Source: Meridianimaribacter flavus
GTDB lineage: Bacteria; Bacteroidota; Bacteroidia; Flavobacteriales; Flavobacteriaceae
Length of the DNA: 64,000 bases
Direction: 5' to 3'
NCBI RefSeq assembly: GCF_004366715.1
Contig: NZ_SOQZ01000001.1
Location: 1 to 64,000 of the forward strand
The notes beneath the pieces are model-generated. The model was not told the origin of the DNA, did not search any database, and saw nothing but the letters and a program-made list of their open reading frames with translations. Within the stretch, counting starts at the first letter, position 1; each line of letters begins with the position of its first letter. The translations under genes and the position numbers were made by a program. Positions 54,941-63,634 of the stretch are shown here, one piece after another.

Positions 54941-54969
54941 TATTTTTACTATTAGCTACAATAACTCAA

Positions 54970-56007
54970 ATGATATCGCATTCACTTACAATTGGAGAAA
55001 TAATTGACAAATTAAAAACTAAAATTTTTGATTTCGAAAGTCCAACTGATATTCAAAATGACTATCTGGAGCGCGAAAATGGCATTAAAAGAACAATAGA
55101 TAATTGCATGATGCTGATGAAGGAATTTGCAATTACGCCAGGTCTAGATAAACTTACAAAACGACAGGAACTCAAAACTGAAAAATGCATCGAAAACTTA
55201 TCTAGATATGTGAAACAATTAATGGAGGAGTTAGATGAAGACAAAATCAAGATTTATTGTGATAACTTAAAAAAGGAAAAACAATTCAGTATCAGTCCGA
55301 ACAGACCTTTTGAACCAGACCTTACATTCATGTTATCGAATTCTTTTCATATTGCGATTAGAACAGAAATTCTATGGTCAAGAAGAGTAACTGTTTTACA
55401 AGCAATTCAAATATCTAAAGGAGAATTGGATTTAAATGATTTAGGAAAACATTTACCAGATTTACTAAAAGAAATCAAAACTAAAATTATTCCAAACGTC
55501 AAACATCACGAATTTTATCTTTCATTCGCTGACAGCATTAATGAAGCTGTTAAATGTTATGATAAAAAGCTATTTAGAGGATGCAATTTAATCCTAATTA
55601 CAACCATTGAAGGAATGGTAAGACAATTAGCTAATTTTCTTTCAATACCTCACGAACTAGGAGAAAACTTTTCTGAAGATAAGTACATGTCATTAAATAG
55701 ATTATTAAGAGATGTAACTTGGAAAAAAGATATAATTATCGATGAAACAAGACTGTCATTAATGCTAGGAAAGAATAAAACTTTAAAAGAATATCGAAGC
55801 GAATTTGGAATAGATAGAGAAAATGTACTAATTGATTTAGACACGCGTTTAGATTTTCTTAAAGGCAGGTTTAAAGATGACAGAGATTTAATTTTACATG
55901 GTTCTTATCAAGAGTACAATAAGAAATGGAATTTATATCTTAATTTTTCTGCTTTTGAGGAAACTTATGAAGTATGTGAATATTATTTAAAAAAGTACAG
56001 TAGCTAA
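54970..56007 (+). CDS. Cassette gene 3: HEPN-like protein
   Basis: 345 residues, soluble and almost all helical. The C-terminal region has FRGCNLILITTIEGMVRQLA and then RDLILHGSYQEY, an R-x4-H motif (R305, H310) followed by Gly. This is the arrangement of HEPN RNase domains found in abortive-infection and toxin proteins (Apea-like type). The N-terminal ~180 residues are unassigned. HEPN assignment is by motif and helical context only. A defence function is inferred, in line with its position in a variable locus. Confidence 0.72.
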   Translation: MISHSLTIGEIIDKLKTKIFDFESPTDIQNDYLERENGIKRTIDNCMMLMKEFAITPGLDKLTKRQELKTEKCIENLSRYVKQLMEELDEDKIKIYCDNLKKEKQFSISPNRPFEPDLTFMLSNSFHIAIRTEILWSRRVTVLQAIQISKGELDLNDLGKHLPDLLKEIKTKIIPNVKHHEFYLSFADSINEAVKCYDKKLFRGCNLILITTIEGMVRQLANFLSIPHELGENFSEDKYMSLNRLLRDVTWKKDIIIDETRLSLMLGKNKTLKEYRSEFGIDRENVLIDLDTRLDFLKGRFKDDRDLILHGSYQEYNKKWNLYLNFSAFEETYEVCEYYLKKYSS

Positions 56008-56070
56008 CAACGTATAAAATTGCTTTAGCAAGTGCCAGAGCACACAACCACTCATCAATAACAAGCTACT
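55999..56070 (+). repeat. Inverted repeat at the cassette 3 right end
   Basis: AGTAGCT (55999-56005, overlapping the gene 3 stop) and AGCTACT (56064-56070) bracket 58 bp that contain the right-end motif shared with cassette 1. Such paired ends are attC-like in outline, but the integron core sites (RYYYAAC / GTTRRRY) are absent. Confidence 0.5.
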
Positions 56071-56076
56071 AAAACA

Positions 56077-56106
56077 AAAAAGCCACTGAATTATCAGTGG
56101 TTTTTG
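56077..56106. terminator. Complete terminator between the cassette array and pyk
   Basis: AAAAAAGCCACTG-AATTAT-CAGTGGTTTTT. The left arm recurs, without the right arm, at the start of dinB-tail copies 2 and 3, which marks this as the ancestral dinB/pyk boundary. Confidence 0.8.
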
Positions 56107-56109
56107 TTT

Positions 56110-56185
56110 GCGTTAGCGATTGCAGCATTGTTGGAGCTCCTCAAAGAGAGCGACTGCGGAAAGCGCGACCCTTGTGGTAACGCCC
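56110..56185 (+). repeat. Dispersed GCGTTA...TAACGCCC repeat, copy 2
   Basis: A 76-bp relative of 24026-24118 with the same ends and internal blocks (GATTGCAGC, GGAGCTC, GCGGAAAGC, GTAACGCCC). It lies 10 bp beyond the pyk stop, next to the terminator. Confidence 0.7.
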
Positions 56186-56195
56186 AAAAAATAGT

Positions 56196-57638
56196 TTAAA
56201 AACTACAGCTTGTAATTTCAGTAACTCTTAGTGTATTTACCATACCTTTTTCTTGTATAGGCATTGCAGCTAGACTTACCAGCATATCTCCTGTTTCTAG
56301 ATAGCCTTTTTTACAGGCAATAGCGTTAACGTCTTCAATGGTTTCATCTGTACTTACAAACTTGTCGTAATAAAACGCTTTAACTCCCCAAAGCAAGCTT
56401 AATTGTGTTAAAATACGTTTGTTGGATGTAAATACCAAGATGTGAGAACTTGGTCTCCAAGCCGAAATTTGAAACGCTGTGTAACCACTATTGGTTAATG
56501 TAGAAATGGCTTTGGCATCAATTTCGTTTGCCATATGTGCTGCATGGTAGCAAATAGATTTTGTAATGTAACGCTTGGTACGAATGTGTGGTGGCGATTG
56601 TGGTACTTGTATAAGTGGCGAATCTTCAACACTTCTAATAATGTTTGCCATTTGCCTAATAACTTGTACTGGATAACTCCCAACCGATGTTTCTCCTGAA
56701 AGCATTACTGCATCTGCTCCATCCATAACCGAGTTTGCCACATCGTTAACCTCAGCACGTGTTGGTGTTAAACTAGAAATCATGGTTTCCATCATTTGCG
56801 TAGCAATAATTACAGGAATTCTTGCGCGTTTTGCACGTAATACCAATTGCTTTTGGATAAGCGGAACTTCCTCGGCAGGAATTTCTACACCTAAATCACC
56901 ACGAGCTACCATTAATCCGTCGCAATAGGCAACAATTTTATCGATATTCTCAACAGCTTCAGGTTTTTCAATCTTAGCGATAATTGGAATTTTATGCTCG
57001 CTATGTTCTTTGATAAGTTCTTCAAGCTGAATTAAATCTTCAGCGTGACGCACAAAGGATAACGCAATCCAATCTACTTGCATTTTTATTGCAAAAATGG
57101 CGTCTTCAATATCCTTTTCAGTAAGTGCAGGTTGCGAAATATTGGTGTTAGGAAGGTTAACTCCTTTTTTAGATTTTAAGGGTCCACCTTGAATAACGCG
57201 TGCTTTTACTTCCGATTTTTTATCGGTTGAAACCACTTCAAAAATTAATTTTCCGTCGTCTAAAAGTATGCGTTCTCCTGGTTTTGCATCTTGTGGAAAA
57301 CTGTCATAAGTCATGTAAACACGCTCTTTTGTGCCTTCAAAACGCTTTCCGGTTGCAAAAATAATTTCGTCACCTTCATTAACGATGACTTCGCCTTTCA
57401 TTACGCCAACACGAAGTTTTGGTCCTTGCAAATCACCTAAAATGGCTGCATTGTATCCAAACTCATCGTTAAGCTCTCTTATCATTTTTATGCGCTGTTC
57501 AACATCTTTGTAGTCGGCATGTGAAAAGTTAATTCTAAACACATCAACACCTTCCTCTAGCATGCCTTTTAAAACATCTTTTGTACTGGTTGCTGGTCCT
57601 AATGTTGCTACTATTTTGGTTTTCTTTCTTTTTGGCAT
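56196..57638 (-). CDS. pyk: Pyruvate kinase
   Basis: 480 residues with the TIM-barrel motifs (TKIVATLGPAT, DGLMVARGDLGVEIP, VIIATQMMETMI, MDGADAVMLSGETSVG) and a C-terminal regulatory domain of ordinary length. It converts PEP and ADP to pyruvate and ATP. It starts 3 bp after the IPExxxVDY gene and is the last gene of the acpP-fabF-rnc run. Confidence 0.97.
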   Translation of the reverse strand: MPKRKKTKIVATLGPATSTKDVLKGMLEEGVDVFRINFSHADYKDVEQRIKMIRELNDEFGYNAAILGDLQGPKLRVGVMKGEVIVNEGDEIIFATGKRFEGTKERVYMTYDSFPQDAKPGERILLDDGKLIFEVVSTDKKSEVKARVIQGGPLKSKKGVNLPNTNISQPALTEKDIEDAIFAIKMQVDWIALSFVRHAEDLIQLEELIKEHSEHKIPIIAKIEKPEAVENIDKIVAYCDGLMVARGDLGVEIPAEEVPLIQKQLVLRAKRARIPVIIATQMMETMISSLTPTRAEVNDVANSVMDGADAVMLSGETSVGSYPVQVIRQMANIIRSVEDSPLIQVPQSPPHIRTKRYITKSICYHAAHMANEIDAKAISTLTNSGYTAFQISAWRPSSHILVFTSNKRILTQLSLLWGVKAFYYDKFVSTDETIEDVNAIACKKGYLETGDMLVSLAAMPIQEKGMVNTLRVTEITSCSF

Positions 57639-57641
57639 TAA

Positions 57642-58121
57642 TTAAAAAATTAAGTGGTCTTTAGATTTTAGTTGTTCTACATCTACACTGTAAGCTGTAA
57701 TAACTTGTGGTATAGACTGTATTTTATTGAGAATTATTTTCTCGTTTAAATATTGGGTGTCATTATCTATTTTAAACAGATAGTCAACGTTTTTCAATTC
57801 TGGTAATAGGTGATATGTTTTTAAGACTTTGCCTTGAGCTTCAAATAAAGATCCTGTACTTTGCAGGCTGTCTTCTTCTTTTTTACACACATTGGACATA
57901 AGGTTCCAAGTAGTGTATTGTTCTTTGTCTTCCCACTCATAAATAGAGTAAGATGCCGAAAAATACTTGTAGTCTAAATCTTGTGGTTTACGCTCTAAAT
58001 TTATCTCTAAATTTTTATTAAGAAGATAAGCCAATCTATAATCTTCCAGTCTGCAATGAATAGCTAAAAGCGTGAAAGAAGCATCATAGAAATCGTCAAC
58101 AAGTAATTTATGCAATGCCAT
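57642..58121 (-). CDS. IPExxxVDY family protein
   Basis: 159 residues, soluble. It carries LPELKNVDYLF, the IPExxxVDY signature of a Bacteroidota-restricted family that lies beside rnc and pyk, as here. Function unknown. The 115-bp gap to rnc carries no recognisable element, but the shared strand and conserved order suggest co-transcription. Confidence 0.9.
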   Translation of the reverse strand: MALHKLLVDDFYDASFTLLAIHCRLEDYRLAYLLNKNLEINLERKPQDLDYKYFSASYSIYEWEDKEQYTTWNLMSNVCKKEEDSLQSTGSLFEAQGKVLKTYHLLPELKNVDYLFKIDNDTQYLNEKIILNKIQSIPQVITAYSVDVEQLKSKDHLIF

Positions 58122-58236
58122 AATTAATCAACTATACGCTGTAAATATAGTATAATATAATAATTAAAAAATGAAGTTAACATTAATCTTATCAAGACCT
58201 GTTAACGAAAACGTTTGAATTTTTACAAGCGTCTAA

Positions 58237-58983
58237 TTATTCGTTAAAAAATTTGGTAATTTTATTTTGAAACGCAAAAAAAGCACGTTTTGAAGCCTTT
58301 TCTTCGGCTTTCTTTTTTGAAGTTGCTCTTGCCTTTGCCACCACTTTATCGTCTATAGATAATTTAACCGAAAAGTGTTTTAGGTTATCGTTTCCTGTAT
58401 CTTCATACACATTGTAGTCAAAGGTCTTTTTTTCTTTTTGGCACCACTCAATAAGTAAGCTTTTGTAGCTAATAACCTTACCTTCTAGGGTTTCAATATC
58501 AACATGCGGATTAATTACTCTTTTAAAAATAAATTTTTCGCAGTATCTATAACCTCTGTCTAAAAATATGGCTCCAACTAAGGCTTCAAAAAGATTACCA
58601 TGAATGTTATTACCAAAATTGGATTTTGAAATTTTGCTTTCTACAAAGTCAATTAAATTAAGCTCTTTACCCAATTCGTTAAGGTGTTCTCTACTTACAA
58701 TTTTAGAACGCATTTTTGTAAGATAGCCTTCATCTCCATGAGGAACTTCGCTAAAAAGATAAGCTGCTATTACTGAGCTTAACATGGCATCGCCAACAAA
58801 CTCTAGTCTTTCATAGTTAATTGCATTTCCTTTTTTGTCCTTTATATTCATAGAACGATGGGTAAATGCAGTAATGTAGTAGTTCTTGTTTTTGGGTTTA
58901 AACCCTAGAATATTTTTTAGTTGCAAAAAAAAATTCCCGTTATCGTTAGAACGGGAATTTAATATGTTACGAATGTAATTCAT
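58237..58983 (-). CDS. rnc: Ribonuclease III
   Basis: 248 residues. The RNase III domain has the signature NYERLEFVGDAMLSSVIA and the second carboxylate motif GNLFEALVGAIFLDRGY (~residue 130). The C-terminal dsRNA-binding domain follows (~175-245: SYKSLLIEWCQKEKK...AKARATSKKKAEEKAS). It processes rRNA and structured mRNA. It starts 7 bp after fabF. Confidence 0.96.
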   Translation of the reverse strand: MNYIRNILNSRSNDNGNFFLQLKNILGFKPKNKNYYITAFTHRSMNIKDKKGNAINYERLEFVGDAMLSSVIAAYLFSEVPHGDEGYLTKMRSKIVSREHLNELGKELNLIDFVESKISKSNFGNNIHGNLFEALVGAIFLDRGYRYCEKFIFKRVINPHVDIETLEGKVISYKSLLIEWCQKEKKTFDYNVYEDTGNDNLKHFSVKLSIDDKVVAKARATSKKKAEEKASKRAFFAFQNKITKFFNE

Positions 58984-58990
58984 TCAGGAA

Positions 58991-60241
58991 TTAATCTAAT
59001 TTTTTAAATAATACACAAGCATTGTGACCTCCAAATCCAAATGTATTACTCATAGCAACTTTAACGTCTCTTTTTTGAGCTTTATTTAATGTTAAATTTA
59101 ATTCAGGATCAATAGTTTCATCTACTACTTCGTGGTTTATTGTTGGAGGCACTACACCATGTTCTATTGCTAAAATAGCAGCAATAGACTCTATAGCTCC
59201 TGCAGCTCCAAGTAAATGTCCAGTCATGGACTTAGTAGAGTTAATATTGATGTGTTTTGCGTGGTCACCAAACACTTCCGAAATCGCTTTAAGTTCAGCA
59301 ACATCTCCAAGAGGTGTTGATGTACCATGCGTGTTGATATGGTCAACTTCTTCAGGGTTTATACCAGCATTATCTAAACAATTTCTCATTACAGCCATTA
59401 CACCTATACCTTCAGGGTGAGGAGCTGTCATATGATGCGCATCTGAAGACAATCCGCCTCCAATAACTTCAGCATATATTTTTGCACCTCTTGCTTTAGC
59501 ATGCTCGTACTCTTCAAGAATTATTGCTCCTGCACCTTCTCCTAATACAAAACCATCTCTGGTTGCGTCAAAAGGTCTTGAAGCGGTTTCAGGACTTTCG
59601 TTTCTTGTTGATAATGCATGCATAGCATTAAAACCACCCATTCCAGCAATGGTTACTGCTGCTTCACTACCACCTGTTACTATAACATCACAGTGCCCTA
59701 AACGAATATAGTTTAAAGCATCAATCATAGCATTGGCAGAGGATGCACAGGCAGATACTGTTGTGTAATTAGGACCCATAAATCCATGTTTAATAGATAT
59801 GTTTCCTGGAGCAATATCTGCAATCATTTTTGGGATGAAAAATGGATTAAATCTTGGTGTTCCATCTCCAGCCGCAAAGTTTAGTACTTCGTCCTGGAAT
59901 GTTTCCAAACCTCCAATACCTGCTCCCCAAATAACTCCAACTTTCAATTTATCAACAGCCTCAAGATCTAGTTTCGCATCTGCAATAGCTTCATCAGAAG
60001 CTACCATTGCATATTGCGTAAATCTGTCCATCTTTCTAGCTTCTTTTCTGTCAAGAAAATCGGTAGCGTTAAAGTTTTTTAATTCGCAAGCGAATTTGGT
60101 TTTGAACTTTTCAGTATCAAAATATGTTATAGGTGCTGCACCACTTTTTCCTTGTAATAAGCCTTCCCAATATTGATCTTTGGTATTGCCTATAGGAGTA
60201 AGTGCACCTAACCCAGTAACTACAACTCGCCTTAATTCCAT
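58991..60241 (-). CDS. fabF: Beta-ketoacyl-ACP synthase II
   Basis: 416 residues, thiolase fold. The catalytic Cys is in TVSACASSANA and the two His are in NTHGTSTPLGD and STKSMTGHLLGAAGA. It condenses malonyl-ACP with acyl-ACP in fatty-acid elongation. It lies 13 bp downstream of acpP, the usual partner. Confidence 0.98.
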   Translation of the reverse strand: MELRRVVVTGLGALTPIGNTKDQYWEGLLQGKSGAAPITYFDTEKFKTKFACELKNFNATDFLDRKEARKMDRFTQYAMVASDEAIADAKLDLEAVDKLKVGVIWGAGIGGLETFQDEVLNFAAGDGTPRFNPFFIPKMIADIAPGNISIKHGFMGPNYTTVSACASSANAMIDALNYIRLGHCDVIVTGGSEAAVTIAGMGGFNAMHALSTRNESPETASRPFDATRDGFVLGEGAGAIILEEYEHAKARGAKIYAEVIGGGLSSDAHHMTAPHPEGIGVMAVMRNCLDNAGINPEEVDHINTHGTSTPLGDVAELKAISEVFGDHAKHININSTKSMTGHLLGAAGAIESIAAILAIEHGVVPPTINHEVVDETIDPELNLTLNKAQKRDVKVAMSNTFGFGGHNACVLFKKLD

Positions 60242-60254
60242 AAATTAACGTGAA

Positions 60255-60488
60255 TTATTTTGCTTCTTCTATATATGAGATAGCTTGACCAACTGTTGCA
60301 ATGTTCTCAGCTTGATCATCTGGAATTTGGATATCAAATTCCTTTTCGAATTCCATAATTAATTCTACAGTGTCTAATGAATCTGCTCCTAAATCGTTTG
60401 TGAAGCTTGCTTCAGTTACAACTTCGTTCTCATCAACACCTAATTTGTCTACGATAATCGCTTTTACTCTTGATGCAATGTCTGACAT
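60255..60488 (-). CDS. acpP: Acyl carrier protein
   Basis: 77 residues, the normal ACP length. The phosphopantetheine Ser is in [16 protein letters not shown]. It carries fatty acyl chains for FabF and other synthases. First gene of the operon; a -7 box (TATTTTTG on the minus strand, 60520-60527) lies 31 nt before the ATG. Confidence 0.98.
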   Translation of the reverse strand: MSDIASRVKAIIVDKLGVDENEVVTEASFTNDLGADSLDTVELIMEFEKEFDIQIPDDQAENIATVGQAISYIEEAK

Positions 60489-60519
60489 AATTTTTAAATT
60501 TTAAGTTTTAATTAGAGCG

Positions 60520-60527
60520 CAAAAATA
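60520..60527 (-). promoter_or_regulatory. Predicted -7 box of acpP-fabF-rnc
   Basis: CAAAAATA on the plus strand reads TATTTTTG, matching TAnnTTTG. Confidence 0.4.
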
Positions 60528-60639
60528 AAAAAACTTTATTTAATACACATCTTTACTTTAAAAATGTGAATGTAATTTACTAAAATTACTTTTAAGTATT
60601 TCTATTTTGGCTTCTAATTGTTAATAATTATTCTTTTTT

Positions 60640-60669
60640 TTGTTTCGAATAATCCTAACATTATATCTG
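60640..60669 (+). promoter_or_regulatory. Predicted promoter of purN
   Basis: A -33 TTG (60640-60642), 19 nt, -7 TATATCTG (60662-60669; one mismatch to TAnnTTTG) ends 3 nt before the purN ATG, so an almost leaderless mRNA is expected. Confidence 0.4.
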
Positions 60670-60672
60670 TAA

Positions 60673-61239
60673 ATGAAACGTATTGTAATTTTTGCGTCCG
60701 GAAGTGGAACCAATGCTGAAAATTTAATTAAGTTTTTTCACAACAGAGATAATGCGTCTGTTATTCAGGTGTTGACCAACAATCCTCATGCCAAAGTACT
60801 AGAACGCGCAAAAAACCTGAACGTTAGCGCTTTATCATTCAACAGAGTTGCTTTCTCAAAAACCAATGATGTCCTAAACATCCTAAAAGCTGCTCAACCA
60901 GACTTAATAATACTAGCTGGTTTTTTATGGAAGTTTCCTGAGCATATTTTACAACATTTCCCTAATAAAGTCATTAATATTCATCCTGCTTTATTACCTA
61001 AATATGGAGGAAAAGGTATGTACGGTATGCACGTTCATGAAGCTGTTGTAGCAAATAACGAAACCGAAACTGGTATTACCATTCATTATGTTAACGAAAA
61101 CTATGATGAAGGTGCTATTATTTTTCAGGCTAAATGTAGCGTAGAATCGTCTGATACTGCTGAAGCTGTAGCGGCAAAAATTCATGAGCTTGAAATGGAG
61201 TATTTTCCAAAAGTAGTTGAAGACTTATTAAAGTCATAA
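60673..61239 (+). CDS. purN: Phosphoribosylglycinamide formyltransferase
   Basis: 188 residues, PurN with the folate-binding FASGSGTNAENL start and the catalytic Asn/His/Asp set (NIHPALLPKYGG, HYVNENYDEGAII). It formylates GAR in de novo purine synthesis. The pathway's first enzyme, purF, begins 2.4 kb downstream on the same strand. Confidence 0.96.
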   Translation: MKRIVIFASGSGTNAENLIKFFHNRDNASVIQVLTNNPHAKVLERAKNLNVSALSFNRVAFSKTNDVLNILKAAQPDLIILAGFLWKFPEHILQHFPNKVINIHPALLPKYGGKGMYGMHVHEAVVANNETETGITIHYVNENYDEGAIIFQAKCSVESSDTAEAVAAKIHELEMEYFPKVVEDLLKS

Positions 61240-61249
61240 TACTAAGGCA

Positions 61250-61945
61250 ATGACTGAAATTATAGATTTAAGCCAAGACATTTATGAAGGTATGCCTGTT
61301 TATAAAGATTTGCCTCAAGTAAAAATGTCTGTTCATAACACCCACGAAGATTGGGATGGCGATTTTGATTCTAAAACCAAAACGCCTGCTGTACATAAAC
61401 TAGAATTAGGCGAGCATACAGGCACTCATGTTGACGCTTTAAACCACATGGCAAAACAATATAAAGGTCAGTCTATCGACACAATGCCTTTATCAATGTT
61501 TTATACAGAAGGAATTTGCTTAGACCTTTCTCACAAATCTTTTAGAGAATTAATTGAAATAAGCGATTTGGAAACCGCTTGTAAAAAGCAAGATGTAAGC
61601 ATTAAAAAAAATGATACTGTATTAATTTATACAGACCATTATAGAAAAGCATTTGGAACGGAAAACTGGAGCAAAGGACCAGGAATTAGTGCAGAAGCAG
61701 CCAGATGGTTGGGAAATCAAAAAATTGCTGCTTTTGGAGTGGAAACAATGTCTCCAGGTGTTTCAGGAATTTCAAACAAAGAAGTACATCATATTTGTGG
61801 TGAATTAGGATTTACGCACTATGAAAACATGGTTAATTTATATAAGTTAATAGGAAGAAAAAGATTTCGTTTTATTGCCTTACCTTTAAAGATTAAAGGA
61901 GGAACAGGTTCTCCTGTAAGAGCTGTTGCTGTTTTTGAAAATTAG
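61250..61945 (+). CDS. Cyclase family protein (kynurenine formamidase-like)
   Basis: 231 residues. The metal-binding motif HTGTHVDALNH is the family hallmark and the DLSQDIYEGMPVYKDLP start is typical. Relatives are Zn2+/Mn2+ amidohydrolases such as N-formylkynurenine formamidase; the substrate is not certain. It starts 10 bp after purN and is probably co-transcribed. Confidence 0.9.
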   Translation: MTEIIDLSQDIYEGMPVYKDLPQVKMSVHNTHEDWDGDFDSKTKTPAVHKLELGEHTGTHVDALNHMAKQYKGQSIDTMPLSMFYTEGICLDLSHKSFRELIEISDLETACKKQDVSIKKNDTVLIYTDHYRKAFGTENWSKGPGISAEAARWLGNQKIAAFGVETMSPGVSGISNKEVHHICGELGFTHYENMVNLYKLIGRKRFRFIALPLKIKGGTGSPVRAVAVFEN

Positions 61946-61951
61946 TAGTTC

Positions 61952-62593
61952 ATGTCCAAAAAAAAGAAAAAATACTACACAGTTTGGAAAGGCCATCACA
62001 CAGGTGTTTTTGAATCTTGGGATGATTGCAAAGCTCAAATAAAAGATTTTCAAGGTGCTCAATACAAATCGTTTCCCACATTTGAAGCCGCTAAAAAGGC
62101 TTTAAAAAGTAATTATTTTGACTACGTAGGGAAAAACAAAACATTTAAAAGCGAACTTTCTGAAGCACAGTTAAAAAAAATAGGTCAGCCTAATTACAAC
62201 TCAATCTCTGTTGATGCAGCTTCCAGCGGAAACCCTGGAAAAATGGAATATAGAGGTGTAGACACCAAAACAAAAAAGCAACTCTTTATTCAAGGTCCTT
62301 TTGAAGAAGGCACAAATAATATTGGTGAATTTTTAGCCATTGTTCATGGTTTAGCTCTGCTAAAAAAGAAAAACAGTAATTGCTTAATATATACCGATTC
62401 TAAAACTGCAATGAGTTGGGTAAAAAAGAAAACCTGTAATACCAAACTAGAGCGCAATGATAAAAACAAGGTACTCTTTGAACTTGTTGACAGAGCAGTA
62501 AACTGGTTAAAAAATAATACTTACACTACCGTAATTGTAAAATGGGAAACCAAAGCTTGGGGAGAAATTCCTGCAGATTTCGGCAGAAAATAA
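61952..62593 (+). CDS. rnhA: Ribonuclease HI with viroplasmin-type N-terminus
   Basis: 213 residues. The N-terminal ~50 residues are a caulimovirus viroplasmin-like RNA/DNA-binding domain (KYYTVWKGHHTGVFESWDDC). The C-terminal RNase H domain shows Asp in ISVDAAS, Glu in NIGEFLAI, Asp in IYTDSKTA and a final Asp in EIPADFG. It degrades RNA in RNA-DNA hybrids. This architecture is usual in Bacteroidota. Confidence 0.92.
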   Translation: MSKKKKKYYTVWKGHHTGVFESWDDCKAQIKDFQGAQYKSFPTFEAAKKALKSNYFDYVGKNKTFKSELSEAQLKKIGQPNYNSISVDAASSGNPGKMEYRGVDTKTKKQLFIQGPFEEGTNNIGEFLAIVHGLALLKKKNSNCLIYTDSKTAMSWVKKKTCNTKLERNDKNKVLFELVDRAVNWLKNNTYTTVIVKWETKAWGEIPADFGRK

Positions 62594-62619
62594 TATTCGT
62601 TATTTAGAGCTTAAAACCC

Positions 62620-62627
62620 TATCTTTG
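62620..62627 (+). promoter_or_regulatory. Predicted -7 box of the PfkB-family kinase gene
   Basis: TATCTTTG, exact consensus, 22 nt before the ATG at 62650. Confidence 0.45.
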
Positions 62628-62649
62628 CACAAAATTTTGAAATCTCTTT

Positions 62650-63576
62650 ATGAGCAAATTAGTAATCGTAGGTACTGTAGCTTTTGATGCTATTGAAACA
62701 CCTTTCGGAAAAACCGATAAGATATTGGGAGGAGCAGCAACTTTTATAGGTTTGTCTGCTTCACAGTTTAATGTAGATTCTGCAATTGTATCGGTTGTTG
62801 GAGGAGATTTTCCTCAAGAATATTTAGATTTATTATCTGAAAAAAATATTGATATTTCAGGAATAGAAATCATAAAAGACGGTAAAACGTTCTTTTGGAG
62901 TGGTCGCTACCATAACGACATGAACTCTAGAGATACCTTAGCAACTGAGCTTAATGTATTAGCTGATTTCAATCCTGTTGTACCACAAGATTATAAAGAC
63001 GCTGAAATTGTAATGCTTGGTAACTTACACCCAATAGTACAATCTAGTGTTTTGGATCAAATGACTAAAAAGCCAAAACTGGCTATTTTAGACACTATGA
63101 ATTTTTGGATGGACTCAGCGCTTGAAGATTTACACAATGTTATAAAGCGTGTTGATGTTATTACCATTAACGATGAAGAAGCTAGACAATTAACAGGAGA
63201 ATATTCTCTTGTAGTAGCTGCAAGAAAAATTCATGAAATGGGACCAAAATATGTAGTTATTAAAAAAGGAGAGCATGGTGCATTGTTGTTTCATGACGAT
63301 AGTGTGTTTTATGCTCCTGCTTTACCTCTTGAAGAGGTGTTTGACCCAACTGGAGCAGGTGATACTTTTGCTGGCGGATTTGCAGGTTATTTAGCAAAAA
63401 CAGGAGATGTCTCTTTTGAAAACATGAAAAACGCTGTTATTTATGGCTCTACACTGGCCTCATTTTGTGTAGAAAAATTTGGTACAGAGCGCATGAAAAA
63501 CCTCCCTAAAAAAGAAGTTCATCAACGCTTGCAGCAGTTTAAAGACTTAACACAATTTGATATTGAACTAACATAA
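62650..63576 (+). CDS. PfkB-family carbohydrate/nucleoside kinase
   Basis: 308 residues, ribokinase fold. An N-terminal GGAATFIGLSASQF motif and a C-terminal DPTGAGDTFAGGFAGYLA with the catalytic Asp and anion hole are present. Substrate might be a sugar or adenosine-like nucleoside; purine genes on both sides favour the latter weakly. It ends just before a strong terminator. Confidence 0.9.
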   Translation: MSKLVIVGTVAFDAIETPFGKTDKILGGAATFIGLSASQFNVDSAIVSVVGGDFPQEYLDLLSEKNIDISGIEIIKDGKTFFWSGRYHNDMNSRDTLATELNVLADFNPVVPQDYKDAEIVMLGNLHPIVQSSVLDQMTKKPKLAILDTMNFWMDSALEDLHNVIKRVDVITINDEEARQLTGEYSLVVAARKIHEMGPKYVVIKKGEHGALLFHDDSVFYAPALPLEEVFDPTGAGDTFAGGFAGYLAKTGDVSFENMKNAVIYGSTLASFCVEKFGTERMKNLPKKEVHQRLQQFKDLTQFDIELT

Positions 63577-63579
63577 ACC

Positions 63580-63610
63580 AACGCGCTCAAAACTGAGCGC
63601 GTTTTATTTT
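63580..63610 (+). terminator. Terminator after the PfkB kinase gene
   Basis: AACGCGCTCA / TGAGCGCGTT, 10-bp stem with a 4-nt loop followed by TTTATTTTT. Confidence 0.9.
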
Positions 63611-63634
63611 TGTAACTCACAACAACACAACACA

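Noticed and set aside
53488-56075. Classical integron attC sites at the cassette ends
   Set aside because: The inverted-repeat outline (AGTAGCT...AGCTACT) is suggestive, but the required RYYYAAC and GTTRRRY core sites are not present and no integrase gene is in the window.
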